Source of the DNA: Oscillospiraceae bacterium
Lineage (GTDB): Bacteria > Bacillota > Clostridia > Oscillospirales > Oscillospiraceae
Direction of reading: 5' to 3'
Length of the DNA stretch: 38,543 bases
Assembly (NCBI GenBank): GCA_029012465.1
Contig: JAQXMD010000035.1
Span: 1-38,543, forward strand
Shown here: one piece after another, positions 31,856-38,543 of the stretch
Position numbering within the stretch: the stretch's first letter is position 1
Layout: each line of letters starts with the position of its first letter
Translations under genes and position numbers: made by a program
The notes under the pieces: generated by a model
The model's database searches: none
What the model saw: only the letters and a program-made list of their open reading frames with translations
What the model was told of the DNA's origin: nothing

Positions 31856-31881
31856 GAATTTATTTACGGAGGAGATTTCCC

Positions 31882-32820
31882 ATGAAAAAAATGATTGCTC
31901 TGCTGTTGGCAGCCTGCATGCTGCTGGCCATGACCGCCTGCGGCGGCAGTGAGGCACCTGCATCTGCTGCATCTGAGGCACCTGCTGAAGGCTCTGCCGC
32001 ATCTGAGGCAGCTGCCCCCGAGGGTTCCGCTGCTGAGGCAGCCATTCCCGGTCTGGAGGACGGCGTGTTCACCGTGTCCATGGAGTGCGCTTATGCGCCC
32101 TACAACTGGACCCAGACCGACGATTCCAACGGCGCTGTGCCCATCAAGGACTCCAACGAGTTCGCAAACGGCTATGACATTATGATCGCCAAGAAGATCT
32201 GCGAGGCCAACGGCTGGGAGCTGGAGGTTGTCCGTTCTGACTGGGATTCTCTGGTGCCCGCTGTTCAGACCGGAACCATCGATGCCGCCATCGCCGGTCA
32301 GTCCATGACCGCTGAGAGAAGCGAGCAGGTTGATTTCGCTGGTCCATACTTCTATGCAACCATCGTTTGCGTTACCAAGGCCGACGGCAAGTTTGCAAAC
32401 GCCACCTCCATCGCCGATCTGTCCGGTGGTTCCTGCACCGCCCAGATTGCTACCATCTGGTATGACCAGTGCCTGCCTCAGATCGAGGGCGCAAACATCC
32501 AGACCGCCGCTGAGACCGCTCCCGCCATGCTGATGGCTCTGGAGACCGACGCCGTGGACTTCATCTGCACGGATATGCCCACCGCACAGGGCGCTGTAGC
32601 AGCTTACCCCGATATGAAGATTCTGGACTTCTCCGGCACTGACGGTGACTTCACCTTCACGGAGCAGGAGCGGGCTGAGAATGTCAACATCGGTATCTCC
32701 GTCCAGAAGGGCAACACCGCTTTGAAGGACGCCATTGACGCAGTGCTCAGCACCATGACCCCTGATGACTTCAATGCCATGATGGCCGAGGCCATTTCCA
32801 TTCAGCCTGTCGGCGAATAA
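31882..32820 (+). CDS. Amino-acid ABC transporter substrate-binding lipoprotein, probably lysine
   Basis: A 312-residue exported lipoprotein of the family-3 solute-binding type. The lipobox is LLAMTAC with lipidation at Cys20. A flexible Ala/Ser/Glu/Pro linker (21-55) separates the anchor from the binding domain, which begins GVFTVSMECAYAPYNW and contains ANGYDIMIAKKI and DSLVPAVQTGTIDAAIAG, the usual ligand-site regions. Codon use is strongly biased, consistent with high expression. The lysine riboswitch upstream points to lysine as ligand; the sequence alone supports only a polar amino acid. GGAGGAGA precedes ATG. Confidence 0.93.
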   Translation: MKKMIALLLAACMLLAMTACGGSEAPASAASEAPAEGSAASEAAAPEGSAAEAAIPGLEDGVFTVSMECAYAPYNWTQTDDSNGAVPIKDSNEFANGYDIMIAKKICEANGWELEVVRSDWDSLVPAVQTGTIDAAIAGQSMTAERSEQVDFAGPYFYATIVCVTKADGKFANATSIADLSGGSCTAQIATIWYDQCLPQIEGANIQTAAETAPAMLMALETDAVDFICTDMPTAQGAVAAYPDMKILDFSGTDGDFTFTEQERAENVNIGISVQKGNTALKDAIDAVLSTMTPDDFNAMMAEAISIQPVGE

Positions 32821-32837
32821 CCCGGACATTTGAATAA

Positions 32838-32864
32838 GGCGAGGGGAAATTTCCTCTCGCCTTT
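32838..32864 (+). terminator. Intra-operon palindrome between binding-protein and permease genes
   Basis: GGCGAGGGGAAA (32838-32849) is directly followed by TTTCCTCTCGCC (32850-32861), a 24-base near-perfect palindrome (one wobble), then TTT and, 7 bases on, T6. It probably acts as a partial terminator or mRNA 3'-end stabiliser, raising binding-protein levels over permease and ATPase, as is common in such operons. Confidence 0.75.
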
Positions 32865-32895
32865 GTCCCATTTTTTCTGAAAGGAGTTCTTGCTT

Positions 32896-33762
32896 ATGGA
32901 ACGTATGGCACAGCTTGGTTCGGATATCGTCAAGCTCTGGAGCAGATACGGAACCGCCTATCTCAGCGGCATCAAGAATACCCTGATTCTTGCGCTGGTG
33001 GCCACCATCATTGGCTGCGTGATCGGCTTTATCTGCGGCATTCTGCAAACCATTCCCCATGCAAAGACCGATAATATTTTCAAGCGCTTCTTCCTGGCGC
33101 TGATCCGGGGCATCGTCCGGGTGTATGTGGAGGTATTCCGGGGTACGCCCATGGTGCTTCAGGCTGTTTTCGTGTACTACGGCCTTCCTTATTTCACAAA
33201 TAACGCTGTACAATTTACCAACGTCTGGGTGGCTGCCATTCTGGTTGTCTCCATCAATACCGGCGCGTACATGGCGGAGACGGTCCGCGGCGGCATTCTC
33301 TCCATTGATCCCGGCCAGACCGAGGGTGCAAAGGCCATCGGCATGAACCATTTCAAGACCATGCTGTATGTGATCCTGCCCCAGGCTCTCCGGAACATCC
33401 TTCCCCAGATCGGCAACAACTTCATCATCAATGTGAAGGATACCTCCGTCATGTTTATTATCTCCTTCACCGAGTTCTTCGCTGCGCACCGGGGCGCTGT
33501 GGGTGCGACGTATCTGTATTTCCCCTCGGCAGTCATTGAAATGGCCGGTTATCTGTGCATGACGCTGATTGCCTCCTTCCTGCTTCGCTGGTGGGAAAAG
33601 AAGCTGGATGGCGATGACAGCTATGCCCTGGCCACCGGCGATCAGCTGGCTCCCACGGCAGGGATGCTGAATCATCCTACCACCGGCAGCAACTACGATG
33701 AGCGGAGCAAGGAATTTGAGGGCGTTGAGAAGGTCACTACCAACATGAGAGGAGGGCGCTGA
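32896..33762 (+). CDS. Amino-acid ABC transporter permease
   Basis: A 288-residue HisM/GlnP-type inner-membrane permease. Several hydrophobic segments are evident ([19 protein letters not shown]; then [15 protein letters not shown]; later [15 protein letters not shown]). The ATPase-coupling EAA loop reads [20 protein letters not shown]. The C-terminal ~45 residues after the last membrane segment are hydrophilic and longer than usual for the family. ATG 32896 has AAGGAG 9 bases upstream; a TTG two codons earlier is less likely. The stop is one base from the ATPase start. Confidence 0.94.
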   Translation: MERMAQLGSDIVKLWSRYGTAYLSGIKNTLILALVATIIGCVIGFICGILQTIPHAKTDNIFKRFFLALIRGIVRVYVEVFRGTPMVLQAVFVYYGLPYFTNNAVQFTNVWVAAILVVSINTGAYMAETVRGGILSIDPGQTEGAKAIGMNHFKTMLYVILPQALRNILPQIGNNFIINVKDTSVMFIISFTEFFAAHRGAVGATYLYFPSAVIEMAGYLCMTLIASFLLRWWEKKLDGDDSYALATGDQLAPTAGMLNHPTTGSNYDERSKEFEGVEKVTTNMRGGR

Positions 33763-33763
33763 T

Positions 33764-34504
33764 ATGGGTCAAACAGTATTAGAGGTCAGACATCTTTCCA
33801 AATCCTTCGGCGCGAATCCTGTTCTGAAGGACATTGATTTTCGGGTTTCTGCCGGTGACGTGACCTGCATCATCGGCGCCTCCGGCTCCGGTAAATCCAC
33901 ACTGCTTCGGTGCATCAACCTGCTGGAGACCCCCACCAGCGGCGACATCCTCTTTCACGACAAAAAGATCAACAGTAAGGGTGTGAAGGCTTCCGAGTAC
34001 CGCACCCATGTGGGCATGGTGTTCCAGTCCTTCAATCTGTTTGCCAACATGACCGTGCTGGAAAACTGCATGGTCGGACAGACAAAGGTTCTGGGCCGTT
34101 CCAAAGAGGAGGCCAAACAGAATGCCATGAAGTATCTGGAGAAGGTGGGCATGGCTCCCTACATCAATGCCCGTCCCAGACAGATTTCCGGCGGTCAGAA
34201 ACAGCGTGTGGCCATTGCCCGGGCCCTTGCCATGGAGCCGGAGCTTCTGCTGTTTGACGAGCCTACCTCCGCGCTGGACCCGGAGATGGTGGGCGAGGTT
34301 CTGGCAGTCATGCGTGATCTGGCAAGAGAAGGCATGACCATGATCGTTGTCACCCATGAGATGGCCTTTGCAAGAGACGTCAGCAACCATGTGGTCTTTA
34401 TGGCCGACGGCGTGATCTGTGAGGAGGGCAATCCCAAGGACATTTTTGAAAATCCCCAGCAGGCCAGAACCAAGGAGTTCCTGACCCGTTTCCTTGAGGG
34501 ATGA
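33764..34504 (+). CDS. Amino-acid ABC transporter ATP-binding protein (GlnQ/HisP type)
   Basis: A 246-residue ATPase powering the transporter. Walker [11 protein letters not shown]-loop VFQSFNLF, signature [15 protein letters not shown], Walker [14 protein letters not shown] and H-loop VTHEM are all intact. Length is standard for polar amino-acid importers. AGGAGGG precedes the start. It is the last gene of the riboswitch-controlled operon. Confidence 0.96.
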   Translation: MGQTVLEVRHLSKSFGANPVLKDIDFRVSAGDVTCIIGASGSGKSTLLRCINLLETPTSGDILFHDKKINSKGVKASEYRTHVGMVFQSFNLFANMTVLENCMVGQTKVLGRSKEEAKQNAMKYLEKVGMAPYINARPRQISGGQKQRVAIARALAMEPELLLFDEPTSALDPEMVGEVLAVMRDLAREGMTMIVVTHEMAFARDVSNHVVFMADGVICEEGNPKDIFENPQQARTKEFLTRFLEG

Positions 34505-34533
34505 TCGAAAATATTCATCCATAATTGCGCGAA

Positions 34534-34567
34534 AGTCCGGAAACCGCATGATGGTTTCCGGACTTTT
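34534..34567. terminator. Bidirectional terminator between the ABC operon and the nitroreductase gene
   Basis: AGTCCGGAAACC (34534-34545) pairs perfectly with GGTTTCCGGACT (34553-34564), 12 bp and a 7-base loop, with T4 on the plus strand. It sits between two convergent genes. Confidence 0.88.
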
Positions 34568-34580
34568 AGATGTTATGGCG

Positions 34581-35315
34581 TTATTCAAATTCCTTCAGGT
34601 ACTCCGCCACCGAGCGGGTCATTTCCCGGGAGAAATCGGAGTTGTACTTTCTGTCGCAGAAGGCATTGACCCAGTCGGAGAAGGGACGGCCCACCGCGTT
34701 GTGAGAAAGCATTGCTGTCAGCTCCTGATGATCCATGGAGCGGTAGGTATTTTCGTGGACGATGTGCGCCATGTCACAGCGGCGGGGCTTCTGACGGGCC
34801 TTTTGCTGCTCCGTGGGGAACCCAAAGACGGCCATACAGCAGGGCATTACATAGTCCGGCAGCTCCAGTACCTGCCGGTGAATCTCATACTGCTCGAGAA
34901 TATCTCCAATGTAGCAGGAGCCGATTCCAAGGCTCTCGGCGGCGGTGACGGCATTCTGGGCGGCAATGGCGGTGTCTGTGACAGCCAGCAGCAGGTCCCC
35001 AACCCCGGGCTTTCGTGGGTCGCAGCCCTCCGCTTGAAACAGGTCATACCACTTTTTGCAGTCGGCGCAGAATACCAGAACCATATCGGCCTTTGCAATG
35101 AAGGGCTGATGGTCGCAGCTATCCGCAAGGATTTCCTTGAGCTTCTGGTCGGTGATGTCCAGAATGGTGTAAAGCTGCTGGTTTCCCGCAGAGGGGGCGT
35201 TGACAGCCGCCTCCAGAATCAGAAGCTTCTGTTCGTCGGTGATGGGCTCTCCGGTGAAGGCCCGGACGGATTTCCGGGCTTTGAGGGATTCCAGAATGGG
35301 ATTTGTATGGGTCAT
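34581..35315 (-). CDS. Nitroreductase-family oxidoreductase
   Basis: A ~244-residue flavoprotein of the NfsA/FRP-like branch, using NAD(P)H to reduce nitro- or quinone-type substrates. The FMN-binding start is conserved (LKARKSVRAFTGEPI), followed by EAAVNAPSAGNQQ and a later SLGIGSCYIGDIL. The physiological substrate cannot be told. Start is uncertain: ATG 35315 has no close ribosome binding site, whereas AGGAG stands at 35345-35349 beside an in-frame GTG at 35345 that it overlaps. I take ATG 35315 because the conserved sequence starts four residues later. It lies 49 bases downstream of tex on the same strand. Confidence 0.85.
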   Translation of the reverse strand: MTHTNPILESLKARKSVRAFTGEPITDEQKLLILEAAVNAPSAGNQQLYTILDITDQKLKEILADSCDHQPFIAKADMVLVFCADCKKWYDLFQAEGCDPRKPGVGDLLLAVTDTAIAAQNAVTAAESLGIGSCYIGDILEQYEIHRQVLELPDYVMPCCMAVFGFPTEQQKARQKPRRCDMAHIVHENTYRSMDHQELTAMLSHNAVGRPFSDWVNAFCDRKYNSDFSREMTRSVAEYLKEFE

Positions 35316-35364
35316 GGCATGCGGGCACTTGGTGCGCCCTTTCACTCCTTTTCAATACTGAGCA

Positions 35365-37530
35365 TTATTTGGATGCCTGCTTCATGGACAGGCTGATGCG
35401 CTTTTTCTTCTCGTCTACCTCCAAAACCACAACCTTCACCACATCGCCTACGCTGAGCACCTCGGAGGGGTGGCGGATATACCGGTCGCAGATCTGGGAA
35501 ATGTGGACAAGACCGTCCTGGTGGACGCCAATGTCCACAAAGGCACCGAAGTCGATGACGTTGCGGACGGTACCCGAAAGCTCCATGCCGGGCTTCAAGT
35601 CCTTCATATCCAGCACATCGGTGCGGAAAATGGGCTTCGGCAGTTCGTCGCGGACATCGCGGCCCGGCTTCATCAGCTCGGAAATCACGTCCTTCATGGT
35701 GGGAACGCCAATACCGGCGGCTTCCGCAGCCCGGGCTTCTCCGTAGGCCTTGATTTCCTCCGGAAGCCTTGTGAGCCTTCCGGCGTGAATGTCGCTGAGG
35801 GGGTGATTTGTGAGCTTCAGAAGGGTTCTGGCGGCTTCGTAGGATTCCGGGTGAACGGCGGTATTGTCGAGAATCTCTCCGCTTTCAGGAACCCGCAGGA
35901 AGCCAGCGCACTGCTGATAGGCCTTCGCACCCAGCTTTGGAACCTTCAGAAGCTGCCGCCGGGAGGTAAAGGGGCCGTTCTCGTCCCGGTAGGCCACGAT
36001 ATTCTTTGCAGTGGTGGCATTCAGACCAGATACCCGCTGGAGCAGAGAAGGGGAGGCAGTGTTCACATCCACGCCCACAGCGTTGACACAGTCCTCTACA
36101 ACGGCGCTGAGAGCCTCGTCCAGCCGTTTGGCGGGCATGTCGTGCTGATACTGCCCCACGCCAATTGCCTTGGGATCGATCTTCACCAGCTCCGCCAGGG
36201 GGTCCTGCAAACGGCGGGCAATGGAGATGGCGGACCGGAGATTCACGTCATACTGGGGGAATTCCTCTGCGGCCAGAGGGCTGGCGGAGTACACGGAGGC
36301 TCCAGCCTCGGATACGATCATATAGCTCACGTCTCTTCCGGCGGCCTTTTCTCCGCGAATCAGCTCCACGGCCATTTGCTCCGTTTCCCGGGAGGCAGTG
36401 CCGTTTCCGATGGCAATGTGGCTCACTCCGTGGCGGTGGATCATGGCGGAGAGCTTCCCAATGGCCTCCTGCTTTTGCCGCTCCCCGTGGGTGGGATAGA
36501 CCACCGTGGTGTCCAGAACCCGTCCGGTGCCGTCAACCACGGCTACCTTACAGCCCATGCGGTATCCCGGGTCAAGACCCATGGTGACTTTTCCCTTGAC
36601 CGGTGGCTGCATCAAAAGGGGGCGGAGATTCTGGGAGAACTGCTGGATGGCACCCTCACAGGCCGCGTCTGTCAATGTGGAACGGGTCTCCCGTTCCATA
36701 GAGGGCTGAAGCAGACGGTCATAGGCGTCCACCGCTGCCTCGGATACAAAAGCCATGGCTGGGGAGCCGGGCACCACAACGGTGCGGCGAACGGTCTGGA
36801 GGGCGAGAAGCCGGTCAGGCTCCAGCGTGACTTTCAGCCGCTTTTCCTTTTCACCCCGGTTGATGGCCAGAACCTGATGGTTCTGAAGCTTAGGGGCGCT
36901 TTGCTGAAAATCATAATAATTCCGATATACGGAATCCTCCTCGGTGGCTGCCACCACCCGCATGGTGCCCTTTTGCATATAGACCGAGCGGAGTCTGCCG
37001 CGAAGGGAGGCGTTGTCGCTGATCTCCTCGGCAATGATGTCGCTGGCCCCGCTGAGGGCTTCCTCCACGGTTGCAACATCCTTTGTCCGGGGGAGAAAAG
37101 CCCGTGCGGCCTCCGTGGGATCGGGGCAGTCCTTCTTCTGGGCGAAGAGCAGCTGTGCCAGGGGTTCCAGACCCTTTTCTCTGGCAATGGTGGCCCGGGT
37201 TCGGCGCTTGGGCTTGAAGGGACGGTAGAGGTCCTCCAGCTCAGAGAGGGTTGCTGCCCTTGCGATGGATTCGGATAGCTCCGGGGTCAGCTTGCCCTGT
37301 TCACGAATGGTGTTTTCGATGGTTTCCCGACGTTCCTGGAGGCTGCGAAGGTATTGCAGCCGGGTTTCCAGGGTCCGCAGGGCTGTGTCATCCATGGAGC
37401 CGTGGAGCTCCTTCCGATACCGGGCAATAAAAGGGATGGTGTTGCCCTCATCCAGCAGGGTGATGACATTTTCAATGTGCTTTGGGTCCTTGCCCAGTTC
37501 TTTTGCGAGTATGGATACAATATCGTTCAT
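35365..37530 (-). CDS. tex: Tex-family transcription accessory / RNA-binding protein
   Basis: A 721-residue protein of the Tex family (relative of eukaryotic Spt6) that binds RNA and acts in transcription. Features in order: N-terminal helical Tex domain (FIARYRKELHGSMDD), YqgF/RNase H-like domain beginning GLDPGYRMGCKVAVVD (about 314-330), a helix-hairpin-helix region (SLLQRVSGLNATTAKNIV), and an S1 domain at the C-terminus (GTVRNVIDFGAFVDIG, about 650-715). Length is typical. AAAGGA lies before ATG 37530. Confidence 0.96.
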   Translation of the reverse strand: MNDIVSILAKELGKDPKHIENVITLLDEGNTIPFIARYRKELHGSMDDTALRTLETRLQYLRSLQERRETIENTIREQGKLTPELSESIARAATLSELEDLYRPFKPKRRTRATIAREKGLEPLAQLLFAQKKDCPDPTEAARAFLPRTKDVATVEEALSGASDIIAEEISDNASLRGRLRSVYMQKGTMRVVAATEEDSVYRNYYDFQQSAPKLQNHQVLAINRGEKEKRLKVTLEPDRLLALQTVRRTVVVPGSPAMAFVSEAAVDAYDRLLQPSMERETRSTLTDAACEGAIQQFSQNLRPLLMQPPVKGKVTMGLDPGYRMGCKVAVVDGTGRVLDTTVVYPTHGERQKQEAIGKLSAMIHRHGVSHIAIGNGTASRETEQMAVELIRGEKAAGRDVSYMIVSEAGASVYSASPLAAEEFPQYDVNLRSAISIARRLQDPLAELVKIDPKAIGVGQYQHDMPAKRLDEALSAVVEDCVNAVGVDVNTASPSLLQRVSGLNATTAKNIVAYRDENGPFTSRRQLLKVPKLGAKAYQQCAGFLRVPESGEILDNTAVHPESYEAARTLLKLTNHPLSDIHAGRLTRLPEEIKAYGEARAAEAAGIGVPTMKDVISELMKPGRDVRDELPKPIFRTDVLDMKDLKPGMELSGTVRNVIDFGAFVDIGVHQDGLVHISQICDRYIRHPSEVLSVGDVVKVVVLEVDEKKKRISLSMKQASK

Positions 37531-37561
37531 TGTGATGTCCTTTCCGTTTGATTCCGAAGAA

Positions 37562-37590
37562 ATTATACCATAAACAGCGTGAAAATGAAA
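37562..37590 (-). promoter_or_regulatory. Putative promoter of tex
   Basis: On the minus strand a perfect TATAAT (37567-37562) with a poor -35, TTTCAT (37590-37585), at 17-base spacing, 32 bases before the start codon. Confidence 0.5.
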
Positions 37591-37669
37591 GCGGTGCGGC
37601 GGGTTTGCGTGTTTGAACGGGGAGGAAGGAGGTTCCTCTCAGGTTTTCACGAAAATACGCCGTTATTTG

Positions 37670-37698
37670 TTGACAGGAAACAGCTGGTTTTGTAGAAT
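37670..37698 (+). promoter_or_regulatory. Promoter of the zinc-ribbon genes
   Basis: Consensus TTGACA (37670-37675), a 17-base spacer and TAGAAT (37693-37698), the same pair of hexamers as the valS promoter. The leader holds a 7-bp hairpin (CTGCTTC with GAAGCAG, about 37719-37741). Confidence 0.85.
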
Positions 37699-37763
37699 AA
37701 CCCCAGGGAAACAATGCGTCTGCTTCGGAGCACGAAGCAGCGCCGTAAATTGAGGGATTTATC

Positions 37764-38222
37764 ATGTATTGTGAACACTGTGGAATGTTAATCGGGAATT
37801 CCGGTGAGCCTTGTCCCGCTTGCGGACAGTTACAGCTCTCTGTCCCCGGGGAGCAGGGGCACCTGGAAGCGCCTGTGGAACCGGAAAACACGGAATTTGA
37901 ACAAAACGAAGCCCAGCGGGAGCCTGAATCCTCTGCCGAAGAGAACCTGGAGCCGGTGGATGTCCGGGCTGGGAGAGCGATCCTGATTCTTGGAATTCTG
38001 GGGCTGATCCTTGGGGGAAGTGTGTATCTGTCCATTCCCGGTGTTGTGATTTCTGCTGTAGCGCTATACCGCAGCGCGGCGCTTGCGGGGACTGCCACGG
38101 GAGGGACGGCCGCTGTAAAATCCGGTTCGGTTCTGGGGTGGATCGGGATGATCCTCGGCGCCCTTTTGACGCTGTGTGCAGTGGTGTTTTTGGTGATTGC
38201 CAGCCGGTATGCTGTGCGGTAA
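37764..38222 (+). CDS. Zinc-ribbon membrane protein
   Basis: A 152-residue protein with an N-terminal zinc ribbon (MYCEHCG, then CPACGQ: two CxxC pairs), an acidic Glu/Pro/Asn linker (about 28-65) and two hydrophobic segments (AILILGILGLILGGSVYLSI and IGMILGALLTLCAVVFLVIA). The segment between the membrane spans resembles DUF4190-like domains, in which a GIxGLxLG turn and a second span with similar motif occur. No function is known. Such tandem zinc-ribbon membrane proteins are common in gut Clostridia. The ribosome binding site is weak (GAGGG). Confidence 0.82.
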   Translation: MYCEHCGMLIGNSGEPCPACGQLQLSVPGEQGHLEAPVEPENTEFEQNEAQREPESSAEENLEPVDVRAGRAILILGILGLILGGSVYLSIPGVVISAVALYRSAALAGTATGGTAAVKSGSVLGWIGMILGALLTLCAVVFLVIASRYAVR

Positions 38223-38259
38223 AGGAGCTCCGGAACGAATTTGGAAAGAAGGTTGAGCG

Positions 38260-38543
38260 ATGTATTGCAGAAATTGCGGCGCAGAGCTGCCGGATAACGC
38301 GGTGATCTGCACCCGGTGTGGGGCAGCGGTGGCAAATGACGCTCCTGTGAACGAAACACAGAATCCCCATGGGCCTGAGCAAAATGCGGGCTGGAATGGC
38401 AGGGATCACAACAGTCAATATGGCCCTGGACAGTATCCCGGACAGCCATATCCACCCCAGTGGCAGCCTCCTGTACAGGGGTATTATGGGCCCCAGTTCC
38501 AGAATGGAGCCTCTGCCAGCTACGAAGAAATTCGTCATGCTGC
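38260..38543 (+). CDS. Zinc-ribbon protein, 3' end cut by the window edge
   Basis: An open frame starting 38 bases after the previous gene with AAGAAGG upstream. It begins MYCRNCGAELPDNAVICTRC, a zinc ribbon with Cys3/Cys6 and Cys17/Cys20, then a Gly/Pro/Gln/Tyr-rich disordered stretch (QYGPGQYPGQPYPPQW and on) and runs off the window. The N-terminus repeats the design of its neighbour, so the two are probably paralogues in one operon. What lies beyond the linker, probably a membrane domain, cannot be seen. Confidence 0.8.
   Translation, partial: MYCRNCGAELPDNAVICTRCGAAVANDAPVNETQNPHGPEQNAGWNGRDHNSQYGPGQYPGQPYPPQWQPPVQGYYGPQFQNGASASYEEIRHA

Noticed and set aside
35470-37278. 600-codon plus-strand frame opposite tex
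   Set aside because: Antisense shadow; tex on the minus strand has full domain support.

Overview
The window reads as chromosomal core DNA of a spore-former-related, moderately GC-rich Clostridia bacterium, most likely of the Oscillospiraceae/Ruminococcaceae type. The inference rests on a T-box ahead of valS, a lysine riboswitch, the gene order yqfC-yqfD-phoH-ybeY-dgkA-era-yqzL-recO, the sporulation genes ylbJ, yqfC and yqfD, a Crh-like HPr protein, an SLH-domain surface protein and AGGAGG-type ribosome binding sites. I see no rRNA, tRNA, CRISPR array, prophage or insertion sequence.

Layout, left to right. 1-2.0 kb: a cluster of inverted repeats and a phosphohexomutase gene. 2.0-5.2 kb: valS behind a T-box leader, followed by an array of small hairpins joined by a repeated GTGAAAT spacer. 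5.2-6.5 kb: folC. 6.9-8.3 kb, minus strand: ylbJ and a small cysteine protein. 8.4-16.1 kb, plus strand: yqfC (reading frame apparently broken near its start), yqfD, phoH, ybeY, dgkA, era, a 31-residue yqzL, recO and mutS2, mostly overlapping or tightly spaced. 16.1-20.0 kb: an HPr homologue with Phe at position 15, then uvrC, rsmD, coaD and a coiled-coil protein. 20.1-23.7 kb: pyruvate carboxylase with its own promoter. 23.8-27.2 kb, minus strand: an SLH surface protein and dfrA. 27.4-30.5 kb, plus strand: a divergent ThyX-family protein, a DEAD-box helicase, a DprA-like protein and a small unknown. 30.5-31.5 kb: a cysteine-rich unknown whose ribosome binding site lies in a 14-bp stem. 31.6-34.5 kb: a lysine riboswitch controlling a three-gene amino-acid ABC transporter. 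34.6-37.5 kb, minus strand: tex and a nitroreductase. 37.7 kb to the end: two zinc-ribbon proteins, the second cut by the window edge.

Functionally the window is dominated by translation and ribosome assembly (valS, era, ybeY, rsmD, the helicase), DNA repair (recO, mutS2, uvrC), folate and thymidylate metabolism (folC, dfrA, thyX-like), cofactor synthesis (coaD), anaplerosis (pyc) and amino-acid uptake. RNA-level control is frequent: a T-box with two successive terminator-like hairpins, a lysine riboswitch, an intra-operon palindrome, and hairpins over or next to the start regions of two genes. The features I consider most worth following are the GTGAAAT hairpin array (5034-5178), the broken yqfC frame, the HPr Phe15 variant, the ThyX-like protein without the usual RHR motif, and the cysteine-rich gene with a sequestered ribosome binding site.
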